This document shows positions 25,945 through 35,600 of a stretch of DNA of 64,000 bases, piece by piece. The notes beneath the pieces are model-generated. The model saw only the letters and a program-made list of their open reading frames with translations, made no database searches and was not told the origin of the DNA. Made by a program: the position numbers and the translations under genes. Positions within the stretch are counted from its first letter, which is position 1. Each line of letters begins with the position of its first letter. Origin of the DNA: JAVJQS01 sp040218815 (GTDB lineage: Bacteria > Bacteroidota > Bacteroidia > Flavobacteriales_E > Vicingaceae). The DNA lies in NCBI GenBank assembly GCA_040218815.1, contig JAVJQS010000001.1, positions 186,001 to 250,000 on the forward strand, given 5' to 3'.

Positions 25945-25952
25945 TAACTTTG
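25945..25952 (+). promoter_or_regulatory. Promoter -7 element of secA
   Basis: TAACTTTG matches TAnnTTTG 40 bases before the secA ATG. No TTG at the normal -33 distance was found. Confidence 0.45.
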
Positions 25953-25992
25953 CTCTCGTTTGACGAAAAATTAATCCAAGGATACAGACATC

Positions 25993-28900
25993 ATGCTCAA
26001 CGCACTCACCAATACATTTAAGAAGATTTTAGGCAATAAAGCCGATCGAGATTTAAAAGAAGTTACTCCTCTTGTGGAAGAGATTAAAGCCATTTACCCA
26101 ACTTTGGCAAGCCTCTCTAATGACGAGTTGAGACAGAAAACGACTACTTTTAAGAAAAAGATTAATGATCACCTAGCATCGGAGTATGCGGAGATTGATA
26201 AGTTGAAAAGGCAGGTTGAATCCGAAAAAGATATAGATAAGAAAGAAACAATCTATGCTTCAATGGATAAAATTGAAGATGGGTTAAATGAAAAGTTAGA
26301 GACTGTACTCCTGGAAATCTTACCAGAGGCCTTTGCAGTTGTAAAAGAAACTGCACGAAGGTTTTCAGAAAACGAAGTGATTGAAGTTACCGCTTCAGAA
26401 ATGGATCAGGATTTAGCTGCCACAAGAGATAGCATTAACATTGAAAATGGAAAAGCACTGTGGAGCAATAGTTGGAACGCAGCTGGAGCTGAAATTACTT
26501 GGGACATGGTACATTACGATGTTCAATTGATTGGTGGTATTGTTTTACATTCAGGAAAAATTGCCGAAATGGCCACAGGTGAAGGTAAAACGCTTGTAGC
26601 AACATTGCCAGTTTACTTAAATGCCATCGCAGGAAGAGGGGTGCACTTGGTTACCGTTAATAACTATTTGGCAAAACGAGATTCTGAATGGATGGGTCCA
26701 ATTTTTGAATTTCATGGCCTTACAGTAGATTGCATTGATAATCACCAACCTAACTCAACAGAAAGAAGCAAAGCCTATCAAGCAGATATTACCTACGGGA
26801 CTAATAATGAGTTTGGCTTTGACTACTTGAGAGATAATATGTCTCGTACGCCGGAAGAGTTGGTGCAACGCAAGCATCATTACGCGATTATTGATGAGGT
26901 TGATTCTGTATTGATTGATGATGCTAGAACCCCATTAATCATTTCCGGTCCGACTCCAAAAGGAGATATTCATGAGTTTGCAGAACTAAAACCTGAGGTT
27001 GAAAAATTAGTAACAGCTCAAAAACGCCTCATCACTACTTTAATTTCAGATGCAAAAAAGAAATTAACGGCTGAAAGTGAAAACAGTAAAGAACAAAAGA
27101 AACTCACCGAAGAAGGTGGCATGGCCTTGCTGAGAAGTTTTAGAGGGTTGCCAAAAAATAAAGCACTCATAAAGTTTTTAAGTGAAGGGGGTATTCGAGC
27201 ACAACTTCAAAAAACGGAGAACTTTTATATGCAGGACCAAGGCAAGGAAATGCACAAAGTTGACGAAGAATTGTATTTTGTGATTGATGAAAAAAACAAC
27301 TCCATTGAACTTACAGAGAAAGGCATTGAATTGATATCTGGAACTGATGCAGATAAAAGTTTTTATGTTTTGCCAGACATAAGCTCCTTGCTTGCAGAAG
27401 CTGAGAAAGAAGCTTCAAGTGATGAAGAGCTAGTCGCTAAAAAAGATAAAATCATCCAGGAATACTCCGTAAAAGCTGAGCGAATTCATACTGTAAACCA
27501 GCTGCTGAAAGCTTATACTTTGTTTGAAAAAGACACGGAGTATGTGGTTATGGACAACAAGGTAAAAATTGTTGACGAGCAAACTGGTAGAATTATGGAA
27601 GGTCGAAGATATTCTGACGGCCTGCACCAAGCGATTGAATCGAAAGAAAATGTAAAAGTAGAGGCAGCAACACAAACTTATGCTACTGTTACCTTGCAGA
27701 ATTACTTCAGAATGTACCACAAGCTCTCTGGAATGACAGGTACAGCAGAAACTGAAGCTGGCGAGTTATGGGACATTTATAAATTGGATGTGGTGGTTAT
27801 TCCAACCAACAAACCAATTATTAGAGATGACAGAGAAGATATGGTGTTTAAAACCACCAGAGAAAAATACAATGCTGTTGCAGAAGAAATAGTTGAGTTA
27901 GTTGGTAAAGGCCGACCTGTGCTAGTTGGTACAACTTCAGTTGAAATATCTGAGCTTTTAAGTCGGATGTTAAAAATGAAAAACATCAAACACAATGTGT
28001 TAAATGCCAAATTACACCAGAGAGAGGCTGATATTGTAACTGAAGCAGGTAAACCGGGAACAGTTACTATTGCCACCAATATGGCAGGACGTGGAACTGA
28101 CATTAAATTATCTAAAGAAGTAATCGCCGCTGGTGGTTTAGCTATTATTGGTACAGAACGACATGAATCTCGACGAGTTGATAGGCAATTGAGAGGACGT
28201 GCTGGTCGTCAAGGAGATGCTGGTAGCTCACAATTCTATGTTTCTTTAGAAGACAACCTAATGCGTCTTTTTGGCTCTGACCGTATTGCCAAACTGATGG
28301 ACAGGATGGGCTTGGAAGAAGGTGAAGTAATTCAGCATTCCATGATTACTAAATCCATTGAACGAGCACAGAAAAAGGTGGAAGAAAACAACTTTGGCGT
28401 GCGAAAAAGATTGTTGGAATACGATGATGTAATGAATTCACAGCGTGAAGTAATTTACAAGCGAAGAAGGAATGCCCTATTTGGTGAGCGATTGAATGTG
28501 GATATCGCTAATATGATGTATGACTCAACTGGAACAATAGTTCAGTATGGTCTAGAAGCTAGAGACTTTGAGGAATTCAGTTTTGACTTGATTCGAAACT
28601 TAAGCATGGAAAGCCCTGTAAATGAGCAGGAGTTTTTAGCATCAAATGAAACAGAGTTAACCGAAAAAATATACAAAGACGCCTATAAAAACTATCTCCA
28701 TAAAACTGAGCTTGTCGCTAAAACAGCATACCCAGTTATAAAAAATGTATACGAGAACGAAGCCAATAACTTTGAAAATATAGTAGTCCCTTTTACTGAT
28801 GGTAAACGAACAGTTCAGGTTGTTACTCCTCTGAAAGAAGCTTATGATTCTGAAGGTAAAACACTCACGAGTTCATTCGAAAAGAATGTAATACTGGCTA

Positions 28901-29331
28901 TGATTGACAATGCATGGAAAGAGCACCTGCGTGAAATGGATGATCTTAAACAATCTGTTCAGGGTGCCGTTTACGAGCAGAAGGACCCCTTGTTAATTTA
29001 CAAGTTTGAAGCATTTGAGTTGTTTAAACAAATGATTGACCGCACCAATAAGGAAATTATTACCTTTTTGATGAAGGGCAATTTACCCCAACAAAATGCG
29101 CAACAAAAGGTACAAGAAGCACCTCAGCAGCGCAGAGAAACGCCAAAACTGGAAACTTCTAGAACTGAAAATACTGGTATTGGACAAGGGCAACAAGGAG
29201 CACAACAAGGAAATACAGCTACCCAACAAAAGCCAAAAGTACAGCCGGTTCGAGTTGAGAAAAAAGTGGGAAGAAATGAGCCTTGTCCTTGCGGAAGTGG
29301 AAAGAAATACAAACAATGCCACGGAAAATAG
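25993..29331 (+). CDS. secA: Preprotein translocase ATPase SecA
   Basis: A 1112-residue motor that drives unfolded proteins through SecYEG at the inner membrane. Walker A is 'MATGEGKTLVA' (about residues 191-201), the DEAD-like box 'IIDEVDSVLIDDART' is at about 298, followed by motif III to VI blocks ('GMTGTAETEA', 'TNMAGRGTDIKL', 'RQLRGRAGRQGD'). It is about 200 residues longer than the E. coli protein because of insertions in nucleotide-binding domain 1 (about 320-450), as usual in Bacteroidetes. The C-terminus has a Gln-rich linker and the zinc-binding 'PCPCGSGKKYKQCHG' that contacts SecB and phospholipids. The CPXCG gene follows ten bases after the stop. Confidence 0.98.
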   Translation: MLNALTNTFKKILGNKADRDLKEVTPLVEEIKAIYPTLASLSNDELRQKTTTFKKKINDHLASEYAEIDKLKRQVESEKDIDKKETIYASMDKIEDGLNEKLETVLLEILPEAFAVVKETARRFSENEVIEVTASEMDQDLAATRDSINIENGKALWSNSWNAAGAEITWDMVHYDVQLIGGIVLHSGKIAEMATGEGKTLVATLPVYLNAIAGRGVHLVTVNNYLAKRDSEWMGPIFEFHGLTVDCIDNHQPNSTERSKAYQADITYGTNNEFGFDYLRDNMSRTPEELVQRKHHYAIIDEVDSVLIDDARTPLIISGPTPKGDIHEFAELKPEVEKLVTAQKRLITTLISDAKKKLTAESENSKEQKKLTEEGGMALLRSFRGLPKNKALIKFLSEGGIRAQLQKTENFYMQDQGKEMHKVDEELYFVIDEKNNSIELTEKGIELISGTDADKSFYVLPDISSLLAEAEKEASSDEELVAKKDKIIQEYSVKAERIHTVNQLLKAYTLFEKDTEYVVMDNKVKIVDEQTGRIMEGRRYSDGLHQAIESKENVKVEAATQTYATVTLQNYFRMYHKLSGMTGTAETEAGELWDIYKLDVVVIPTNKPIIRDDREDMVFKTTREKYNAVAEEIVELVGKGRPVLVGTTSVEISELLSRMLKMKNIKHNVLNAKLHQREADIVTEAGKPGTVTIATNMAGRGTDIKLSKEVIAAGGLAIIGTERHESRRVDRQLRGRAGRQGDAGSSQFYVSLEDNLMRLFGSDRIAKLMDRMGLEEGEVIQHSMITKSIERAQKKVEENNFGVRKRLLEYDDVMNSQREVIYKRRRNALFGERLNVDIANMMYDSTGTIVQYGLEARDFEEFSFDLIRNLSMESPVNEQEFLASNETELTEKIYKDAYKNYLHKTELVAKTAYPVIKNVYENEANNFENIVVPFTDGKRTVQVVTPLKEAYDSEGKTLTSSFEKNVILAMIDNAWKEHLREMDDLKQSVQGAVYEQKDPLLIYKFEAFELFKQMIDRTNKEIITFLMKGNLPQQNAQQKVQEAPQQRRETPKLETSRTENTGIGQGQQGAQQGNTATQQKPKVQPVRVEKKVGRNEPCPCGSGKKYKQCHGK

Positions 29332-29341
29332 TTCGACAGCA

Positions 29342-29524
29342 TTGTTAGAACAAGAATATATTTGCCCCTTTTGCGGAACAAATGTAAGTGTATTAATTGA
29401 CCCTACTATTCGTGAGCAAAATTACATTGAGGACTGTGAGCGATGTTGCCGACCGATTGAGTTTAGCATTCTAACGAATGGCGTTCACTTGTTAAGTTTC
29501 AATTATCAAGGACTAGAGCAATAA
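29342..29524 (+). CDS. CPXCG-motif cysteine-rich mini-protein
   Basis: A 60-residue protein with two Cys pairs: 'CPFCGTN' near the N-terminus and 'EDCERCCRP' in the middle, arranged as a zinc ribbon. 'VSVLIDPTIREQNYIEDCERC' matches the CPXCG family found in many bacteria. The open frame runs back into secA (ATG at 29276, inside the secA tail). The TTG at 29342 gives the usual family N-terminus ('MLEQEYICPFCG') and sits ten bases after the secA stop, so it is likely translated by ribosomes finishing secA. Function unknown; probably a small zinc protein. Confidence 0.75.
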   Translation: MLEQEYICPFCGTNVSVLIDPTIREQNYIEDCERCCRPIEFSILTNGVHLLSFNYQGLEQ

Positions 29525-29549
29525 AAAAAAGTCGCCATAAAGCGACTTT
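29523..29549 (-). terminator. Terminator for the minus-strand barrel gene
   Basis: AAAGTCGC pairs with GCGACTTT around six bases. The adjoining A run (29523-29530) reads as a U tract on the minus strand, so it mainly terminates transcription arriving from 29734. Confidence 0.65.
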
Positions 29550-29678
29550 CCAAACTAAATTGTTTGTTGAATTAACTATGACAAGTTTAATACATTCTTT
29601 TTGAATGCAGATTTAGTAGTAGTGGCCAAATCAACTTGTTCTGACTCTTCAAATGTCGACAGGCTGATCAGACTTTAC

Positions 29679-29702
29679 AATACTCAATAGTGAGTATTTT
29701 TC
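29679..29702 (+). terminator. Small plus-strand terminator
   Basis: AATACTCA pairs with TGAGTATT around ATAG and is followed by a T run. It lies downstream of the CPXCG gene and faces the convergent barrel gene. Confidence 0.55.
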
Positions 29703-29733
29703 AATCATGGTTTATGAGTAGAAAACGTAAACT

Positions 29734-30573
29734 CTATTTCAGCTCCATAAAAATACCTAAGCCGTAAGCAGGTTCAGCCAATACAAATCGGCCCGATGCT
29801 GCAGAAAAATAGCTTGCAGTTAAACCGAGCTTTTCATTTATTCGATAGGAAATTTCTGGACCAAAGCTCACATATTCTAAGTTGTTAGAGAAAATACCAT
29901 TGCCAGAACTACCTGTTGGCTCACCATTCATTAAAGACTGAACAGTGGAAAATTTAGCTGCTATAATCACTTTTTTGTTCCAGACATATCCCAATTCAAA
30001 TGCGGCTCTTATTTCTTCTGAAAACCCTTTCGTTCTGTTGTTAAAGCCTAAATCAGCATTCAAGTATAGCGGGAAATTAAATCCATACCCAAACGAAAGA
30101 GTTACCAATTGATTAAACTCCCCATCACCTGTTTGTAATAACCCAGATTCACCCCCTTCAGCATTGCCAAGAGGTAAACCTAAAACTAGGCTGGCACTAA
30201 TTACTAGACTTTTATTTTGGCGTACCCCATACTTTATACCAATATCTGAATCTCCAAAAGAAGTAAGCTCATCACCTTCTTGAAATGCCCCACTTTCAAA
30301 CCGAACCGCATTAACAACAGAACGACTTAAAAATGGAATATAGCCTATTAAATTAAACTTTTTTGAGAGGCCATATTCCCCATAAAGACTTGTAAGATAA
30401 ACTCCTGTAGTTATTATATCGGTTTGCTTCCCTTCACCATTGTAAAACTGATTCCCATGAATGATAGTCTGTCCTAATTTAAAATAGCCTTCTTTTTCGT
30501 TTTGAAGCCAACCACCAGCACTTGCTTGAAGGCTTATAAAAAGGCAAAAAAGGAAGCTTAGTTGTTGAATCAT
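29734..30573 (-). CDS. Outer-membrane beta-barrel protein paired with a DM13 lipoprotein
   Basis: A 279-residue protein with a signal peptide (MIQQLSFLFCLFISLQASAGG) and about 12 amphipathic strands rich in Tyr/Phe/Gly, such as 'GYFKLGQTII', 'GVYLTSLYGEYGLSKKFNLIGYIPFL' split by turns, and 'VVISASLVLGLPLG'. The C-terminal strand ends 'YGLGIFMELK'. It resembles the outer-membrane transporter-like barrels once grouped as 'MetA-pathway of phenol degradation', but this resemblance is judged by eye. It begins three bases after the stop of the BIG2/DM13 lipoprotein, so both are in one operon and probably work at the outer membrane together. Confidence 0.7.
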   Translation of the reverse strand: MIQQLSFLFCLFISLQASAGGWLQNEKEGYFKLGQTIIHGNQFYNGEGKQTDIITTGVYLTSLYGEYGLSKKFNLIGYIPFLSRSVVNAVRFESGAFQEGDELTSFGDSDIGIKYGVRQNKSLVISASLVLGLPLGNAEGGESGLLQTGDGEFNQLVTLSFGYGFNFPLYLNADLGFNNRTKGFSEEIRAAFELGYVWNKKVIIAAKFSTVQSLMNGEPTGSSGNGIFSNNLEYVSFGPEISYRINEKLGLTASYFSAASGRFVLAEPAYGLGIFMELK

Positions 30574-30576
30574 ATT

Positions 30577-31752
30577 TTAATTTAATTGAGCTGTTCCAAA
30601 TGAAACTCCAAATGGTTTACACCAGATTAAAACATAGTTGTAATCGTCTATACTAATGTTTGAAGGTAAGTTCACAGTAAAACTTCTACTTTGTTGTGGC
30701 AATTTGGCTATTTCAACCCCTCCAGTAGTGCTATTGCTTAAATAAATATATAATCCCGGCCCACTTTGGCTAGAAAAGTTGTCAGCAAATTCAAGAACTA
30801 AGCCTGAACCAACTGTATTCATTTCGACATTACCTGTTACTCGGTATCCATTTGCTCCACTAAAAACACCGCTCCTAGAAGTAGTCATCGCTTGGGAAAC
30901 AAGCAAAGAAATTTCATTACTCACAGCATTCCCAGCGGAAGCAGTTATTTTGGAAGATCCAGCTGATAAGCCAGTGGCTAAACCGCCTGAGTTTATAGTT
31001 GCAACAGCAAGGTCTGAACTAGACCAAGTTACATTACTTCCAATAAGGGGTGTTCCATTTATATTTTTCACCACCACTGAAAACTGTAGTTCTTGTTGTA
31101 TATTAATCTGATTGGTATCTGAGGTAATCTCAATAGAAGCTACACTGGATGTATCTTGTATTACAGCTACTATTATATTATTACTTTCAAGGCCATTTAC
31201 ACTTGCAGTAACTGTTGTTTGTCCTTCCTGAATTGCAAGCAATATACCGTTTGAATCAATTGAAGCTACAGAAGCATTACTGCTTGTCCAGTTAAATTGT
31301 GTAGTTACAAGTACATCATTTTCATTAAAATATTTTGCATCAAATTGTATGGAGTCTCCCACTAAAACAGAGTTTCTATTAGCATCTAGCTCTATTCTTT
31401 CTACTTGCCAAATAATAAACAATTGCTCGTCTTGCAGATCATTAAATGTCACTACAATATTAGTTACCCCTTCACTTAAACCCCTTAATAATCCATTTTG
31501 GTCAATAGTAGCAACCTCTAATTTTGAGCTACTCCAATTAAGATCATTTACAACTTCATCACCATTTTTATTGTAGTATTTTGCCTCTATTAAAACAGAA
31601 TCCCCAACGAGAAGTGTATCAATCCCATTTGAGTTTGATACAATAGAAAGTCGTTCTCTTTGCGCCAAGCCATCATCAATAAAATCCTCTCCAATGCATC
31701 CCGAGAGGCAACTAAATAAGACCACACAAAACAAAGCTCTTAAAAAAATCAT
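30577..31752 (-). CDS. Lipoprotein with BIG2 Ig-like domains and C-terminal DM13 domain
   Basis: A 391-residue lipoprotein (lipobox CLSGC, Cys19). Three BIG2-type Ig-like domains follow at about 28-112, 113-198 and 201-285, each with 'W.SS...A.ID.NG...G...G.T.I.' features ('VATIDQNGLLRGLSEG', 'VASIDSNGILLAIQEG', 'VATINSGGLATGLSAG'). The last hundred residues are a DM13 domain: 'GVFSGANGYRVTGNVEM', 'LVLEFADNFSSQSGPGLYIYLS', then 'YVLIWCKPFGVSFGTAQL' with the conserved Cys proposed to be redox active. DM13 is predicted to take part in redox or electron-transfer reactions. It is the first gene of a two-gene unit with a barrel protein. Confidence 0.82.
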   Translation of the reverse strand: MIFLRALFCVVLFSCLSGCIGEDFIDDGLAQRERLSIVSNSNGIDTLLVGDSVLIEAKYYNKNGDEVVNDLNWSSSKLEVATIDQNGLLRGLSEGVTNIVVTFNDLQDEQLFIIWQVERIELDANRNSVLVGDSIQFDAKYFNENDVLVTTQFNWTSSNASVASIDSNGILLAIQEGQTTVTASVNGLESNNIIVAVIQDTSSVASIEITSDTNQINIQQELQFSVVVKNINGTPLIGSNVTWSSSDLAVATINSGGLATGLSAGSSKITASAGNAVSNEISLLVSQAMTTSRSGVFSGANGYRVTGNVEMNTVGSGLVLEFADNFSSQSGPGLYIYLSNSTTGGVEIAKLPQQSRSFTVNLPSNISIDDYNYVLIWCKPFGVSFGTAQLN

Positions 31753-32018
31753 AATCCAATTTTAAGTGGTTTTTTGTTAAAAGGCTGTCTTATAATTGAC
31801 TAAAAGGGCTATTAACTCAAATATGCTTCCCTAATTCATGAACTTGATTCTGAAATAAATAGAGTTCTATTCAATAATTAGTATGAAACAGAAAGCTATT
31901 ATCTTCAGCAACTTAGCTGCTTATGTAGCTATATTTCAACTTTAACTTACCTTAACAGAGACTGAATTATAAAAAAATATTTATTTTCGGCAAATATTAA
32001 ATTTAAAAACTACTAACC

Positions 32019-32612
32019 ATGCATTCAATAAAAAAAACATTACTACCGTTAACTTTTTGCTTTCTTGCCTTCTCAATCTCGTCATGCTCTGATGTAAATG
32101 ATGATCTTACTCCGGTTAACTCAGCAAATCAAGCTAATAATAACGCACCATCATCTTCAACTCAAAAGATAACTACTTCAGTTTTAGTTGGCGACTGGGA
32201 AATGATTTCTCTGGATTATGCAGGAACAACTTCAGAAGTGGTGGCTGGACAAACTCTTACTACAAGTTTTAGTGGAGTTGGAAGAGACTTTACCTATCAA
32301 ATTACATTTACTGATAATCCAAAAACATATGCTGCAACTGGCGGGTATACAGTTGATTTAACTACGACCTTCTCAGGACAAACATTTACACAACCAACAG
32401 CTATTCCTGATGCTTCTTCTAGTGGTACTTGGAATTTAGTTGGAAATACCTTAACTATTACTGATGCGAGTACTAACGAAACCAATACAACTGAAATATT
32501 AACTGGTGGTCAAAACAATTTTTCTTATGATTTCGCTGGCTTATTTGGTAAAAGTGTTGGAGGTGCTAATGTTTCATTTACTTCAGGTCAGGTAAGTTAT
32601 CGTAGACTATAA
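32019..32612 (+). CDS. Lipocalin-like lipoprotein, function unknown
   Basis: A 197-residue protein with a lipoprotein signal ending SISSCS (Cys23), followed by a Ser/Asn/Thr-rich linker (25-50). The body ('LVGDWEMISLDYAGTTS' to 'GTWNLVGNTLTITDAST') has the strand pattern of the lipocalin-like domains common in Bacteroidetes lipoproteins, with the 'G.W.' first-strand motif. Polar, Thr-rich strands dominate. Ligand unknown. A TATTTTCG near-match to the -7 element lies at about 31991. The gene is isolated; the 266-base region upstream of it holds nothing else I can identify. Confidence 0.6.
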   Translation: MHSIKKTLLPLTFCFLAFSISSCSDVNDDLTPVNSANQANNNAPSSSTQKITTSVLVGDWEMISLDYAGTTSEVVAGQTLTTSFSGVGRDFTYQITFTDNPKTYAATGGYTVDLTTTFSGQTFTQPTAIPDASSSGTWNLVGNTLTITDASTNETNTTEILTGGQNNFSYDFAGLFGKSVGGANVSFTSGQVSYRRL

Positions 32613-32639
32613 AAACAAGAAAGGGAATAGACAATCTTT

Positions 32640-32684
32640 AAAATGGAAAATCGGCCTATTTACTAGTAGGCTGGATTCTATTTT
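32640..32684. terminator. Imperfect bidirectional hairpin between convergent genes
   Basis: AAAAT..AATC.GCCTA pairs with TAGGC..GATT..ATTTT around TTTACTAG with small internal loops. It lies between the lipocalin-like gene and mfd and overlaps the mfd stop codon. Confidence 0.45.
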
Positions 32685-35600
32685 AAAATTTCTCTTAACA
32701 GCTCAATAGCTCTTACAATGCTTTTCACATTTTCATAGACCAAACTCAAGCGGTCTTTACGCTCCTTAAGCTTACACTTGTTTGGATTTTGTTGCACATA
32801 TTGCAATACTTTGGTAAATATTGAAGACTGATAATAAGGGGAGTCTTGATTAGAAACAAAATAACAAATCAGCTTATTTTGCTTTAGCACCACCTTTTCT
32901 AATCCAATGTCTTTCGCGATCCATCGCAAACGTATGGCCTGAATCATTTCTTGTGTTGCCTCAGGAATAGCACCAAATCGATCAATCAATTGATCTTCAA
33001 ACTGCTTTAAGTCTTCCTCCGTTTCTAAACCATCAAGCTCTTTATATAAATTTATACGCTCTGCAATATTGCTTACGTATTCATCGGGAATTTGAATTTC
33101 CAAATCAGTTTCAATTTGACAATCTTGAACAAAAGCACCTTGTAAATCCTGATACATGTCTTTAAACTCAGTTTCTTTTAACTCCTGAATGGCTTCATTT
33201 AGAATTTTCTGATACATGTCGAACCCAATTTCAGAAATAAATCCACTTTGCTCAGCGCCTAATAGATTCCCAGCACCTCTTATGTCTAAATCCTTCATGG
33301 CAATCTGAAACCCACTTCCTAAATCAGAAAATTGCTCTAAGGCTTGTAGCCGCTTTCTTGCTTCAGTAGTAAGTGAAACCATTGGAGGTGCTAACAAGTA
33401 ACAAAATGCTTTTTTGTTTGAACGTCCAACACGACCGCGCATTTGATGTAAATCACTAAGGCCGAAATTATTTGCATTATTAATAATAATGGTATTGGCA
33501 TTAGGAATGTCTAGGCCACTTTCAATAATTGTTGTAGCAACCAAAACATCATACTCTCCATTAATAAAAGACATCATGCGTTCTTCCAACTCATCCCCCT
33601 TCATTTGTCCGTGGGCTACCAAAACTCGCGCATCAGGCACCAGGCGTTGAATTAAACCAGCTACTTCTTTAATATTTTGAACCCGGTTATGAATAAAAAA
33701 AGTTTGCCCACCTCGACTTATTTCATAAGCCACAGCATCTCGAATCAATTCTTCACCAAAGGTTCTTAATTCGGTTAATATTGGCTGTCTATTTGGTGGT
33801 GGTGTATTTATGACAGACAAATCTCGCGCTTGCATGAGAGAGAATTGCAAGGTTCTAGGAATAGGAGTAGCAGTTAAAGTCAATGTATCCACATTTACCT
33901 TAAACGTTTTGAGTTTATCTTTAACACTTACCCCAAATTTTTGCTCTTCATCAATAATCAATAATCCAATGTCGTGGAACTTTACATCTTTTCCAACAAT
34001 CCGATGAGTGCCAATCAATATATCTATTTCGCCTTTTTCTAATTTTTTTAAGGTATCCTTTTGCTGTTTGGTAGTTTTAAAACGGTTAATGTAATCTACT
34101 TTCGCTGGGAAATCTTTCAATCGATTTTTAAAGGTCTGAAAATGTTGCCAAGCTAAAATAGTGGTTGGAACCAAAATGGCTACTTGCTTGCTGTCTGCCA
34201 CAACTTTAAAAGCAGCACGAACAGCTATTTCAGTTTTTCCAAAGCCTACATCACCACAAATTAGCCTGTCCATTGGTGTTTCAGACTCTAAATCAGTTTT
34301 TACATCTTGGGTAGCTTTATACTGGTCTGGAGTGTCTTCATATAAAAAAGAGGCCTCTAACTCATTTTGCAAATAAGTATCTGGTGAATAAGCATGTCCT
34401 TTTTTCTCTTTTCGCTCAGCATATAACTTTATTAAATCAAAGGCAATTTCTTTAACTTTCTTCTTTGTCTTCTGCTTTAACTTTTTCCAAGAATCAGATC
34501 CTAACTTATCAACAGATGGAGGCGTTCCATCTTTGCTTACAAATTTTGAGATACGATGTAAAGAGTGAATCGATATGTATAAGATATCTTTATTCTTATA
34601 TAATATCCGAATGGCCTCTTGTTGCTTTCCGTCAACATTTATTTTTTCCAGACCAGAGAATTTTCCAACACCATGATCAATATGCACAATAAAATCACCA
34701 GGGGTTAGATTTTGTAATTCCTTTAAAGTAATGGCTTGGTCTTTCTTTTTAAAGCTTTCTTTTAATCTAAAACGATGGTACCTGTTAAATATCTGATGAT
34801 CAGTGTAAACAGCTAATTTTTGGTCTTTATCAACAAAGCCTTCGTGAATAGATAGTAGAAGGGTTTCCATTTGAATGTCTTTATCGATGTCTTCAAAAAT
34901 GGAATACAATCGTTCTATTTGTTTGGCATTGTTAGCGACCAATACATTGTCAATTTCCGACGAAGAATTCTCATTCAAATTTGTACTTAGTAACTCAAAA
35001 TTTTTATTAAACGCAGGCTGAGGACTACTATTGAATTCTACTTTTAAATCTTGTTCAAAATAAACTTGTTGACCGAATTCAATGGTATTCAAATGCAGAG
35101 TAGCTCGAATGAACTTTTCTTTTGCTATAAAAAGCTCCTCTGGTGGGGTATGTTTTAAGGGGGAATCTAATTTTTTAAATGCTTCTTTTGCAAGTGTAAA
35201 TTGGTCTGCTATTTTATCTCGACAAATGCTAAAATCCTTAAACCAAAACAAGGTATTATCTGGCAAAAAATCAAAGACAGGCACATGCGCCTCTTCTAGT
35301 ATTTTTTCTTGCACATTTGGTAAAATGGCAATTCTGTTCAATTTTTTGAGTGACAGCTGTGAGGCAGGGTCAAACAGTCGTATCGAGTCAATCTCATCAC
35401 CAAAAAATTCTATCCGATAAGGATTTTCATTCGCAAAAGAATATATATCGATAATTCCACCCCGAACAGAAAATTGGCCCGGGTCACCAACAAAATCGAC
35501 TCGTTCAAAGTGATATTCATTTAAAGTTTCTACTAGAAAATCTAAGCTTAACTTATCGCTTTGATTTATTTCTAGTGTGTTTTTTTGTAAGTTTTTTTCA

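Noticed and set aside
29096..29341. Long N-terminal version of the CPXCG protein inside secA
   Set aside because: The residues before the CPXCG domain are the secA tail read in another frame and resemble no family N-terminus.
31753..32018. 266-base gap before the lipocalin-like gene examined for an RNA gene or small ORF
   Set aside because: AT-rich with no stable hairpin, no conserved RNA motif and no convincing frame; only a weak promoter-like box near its end.
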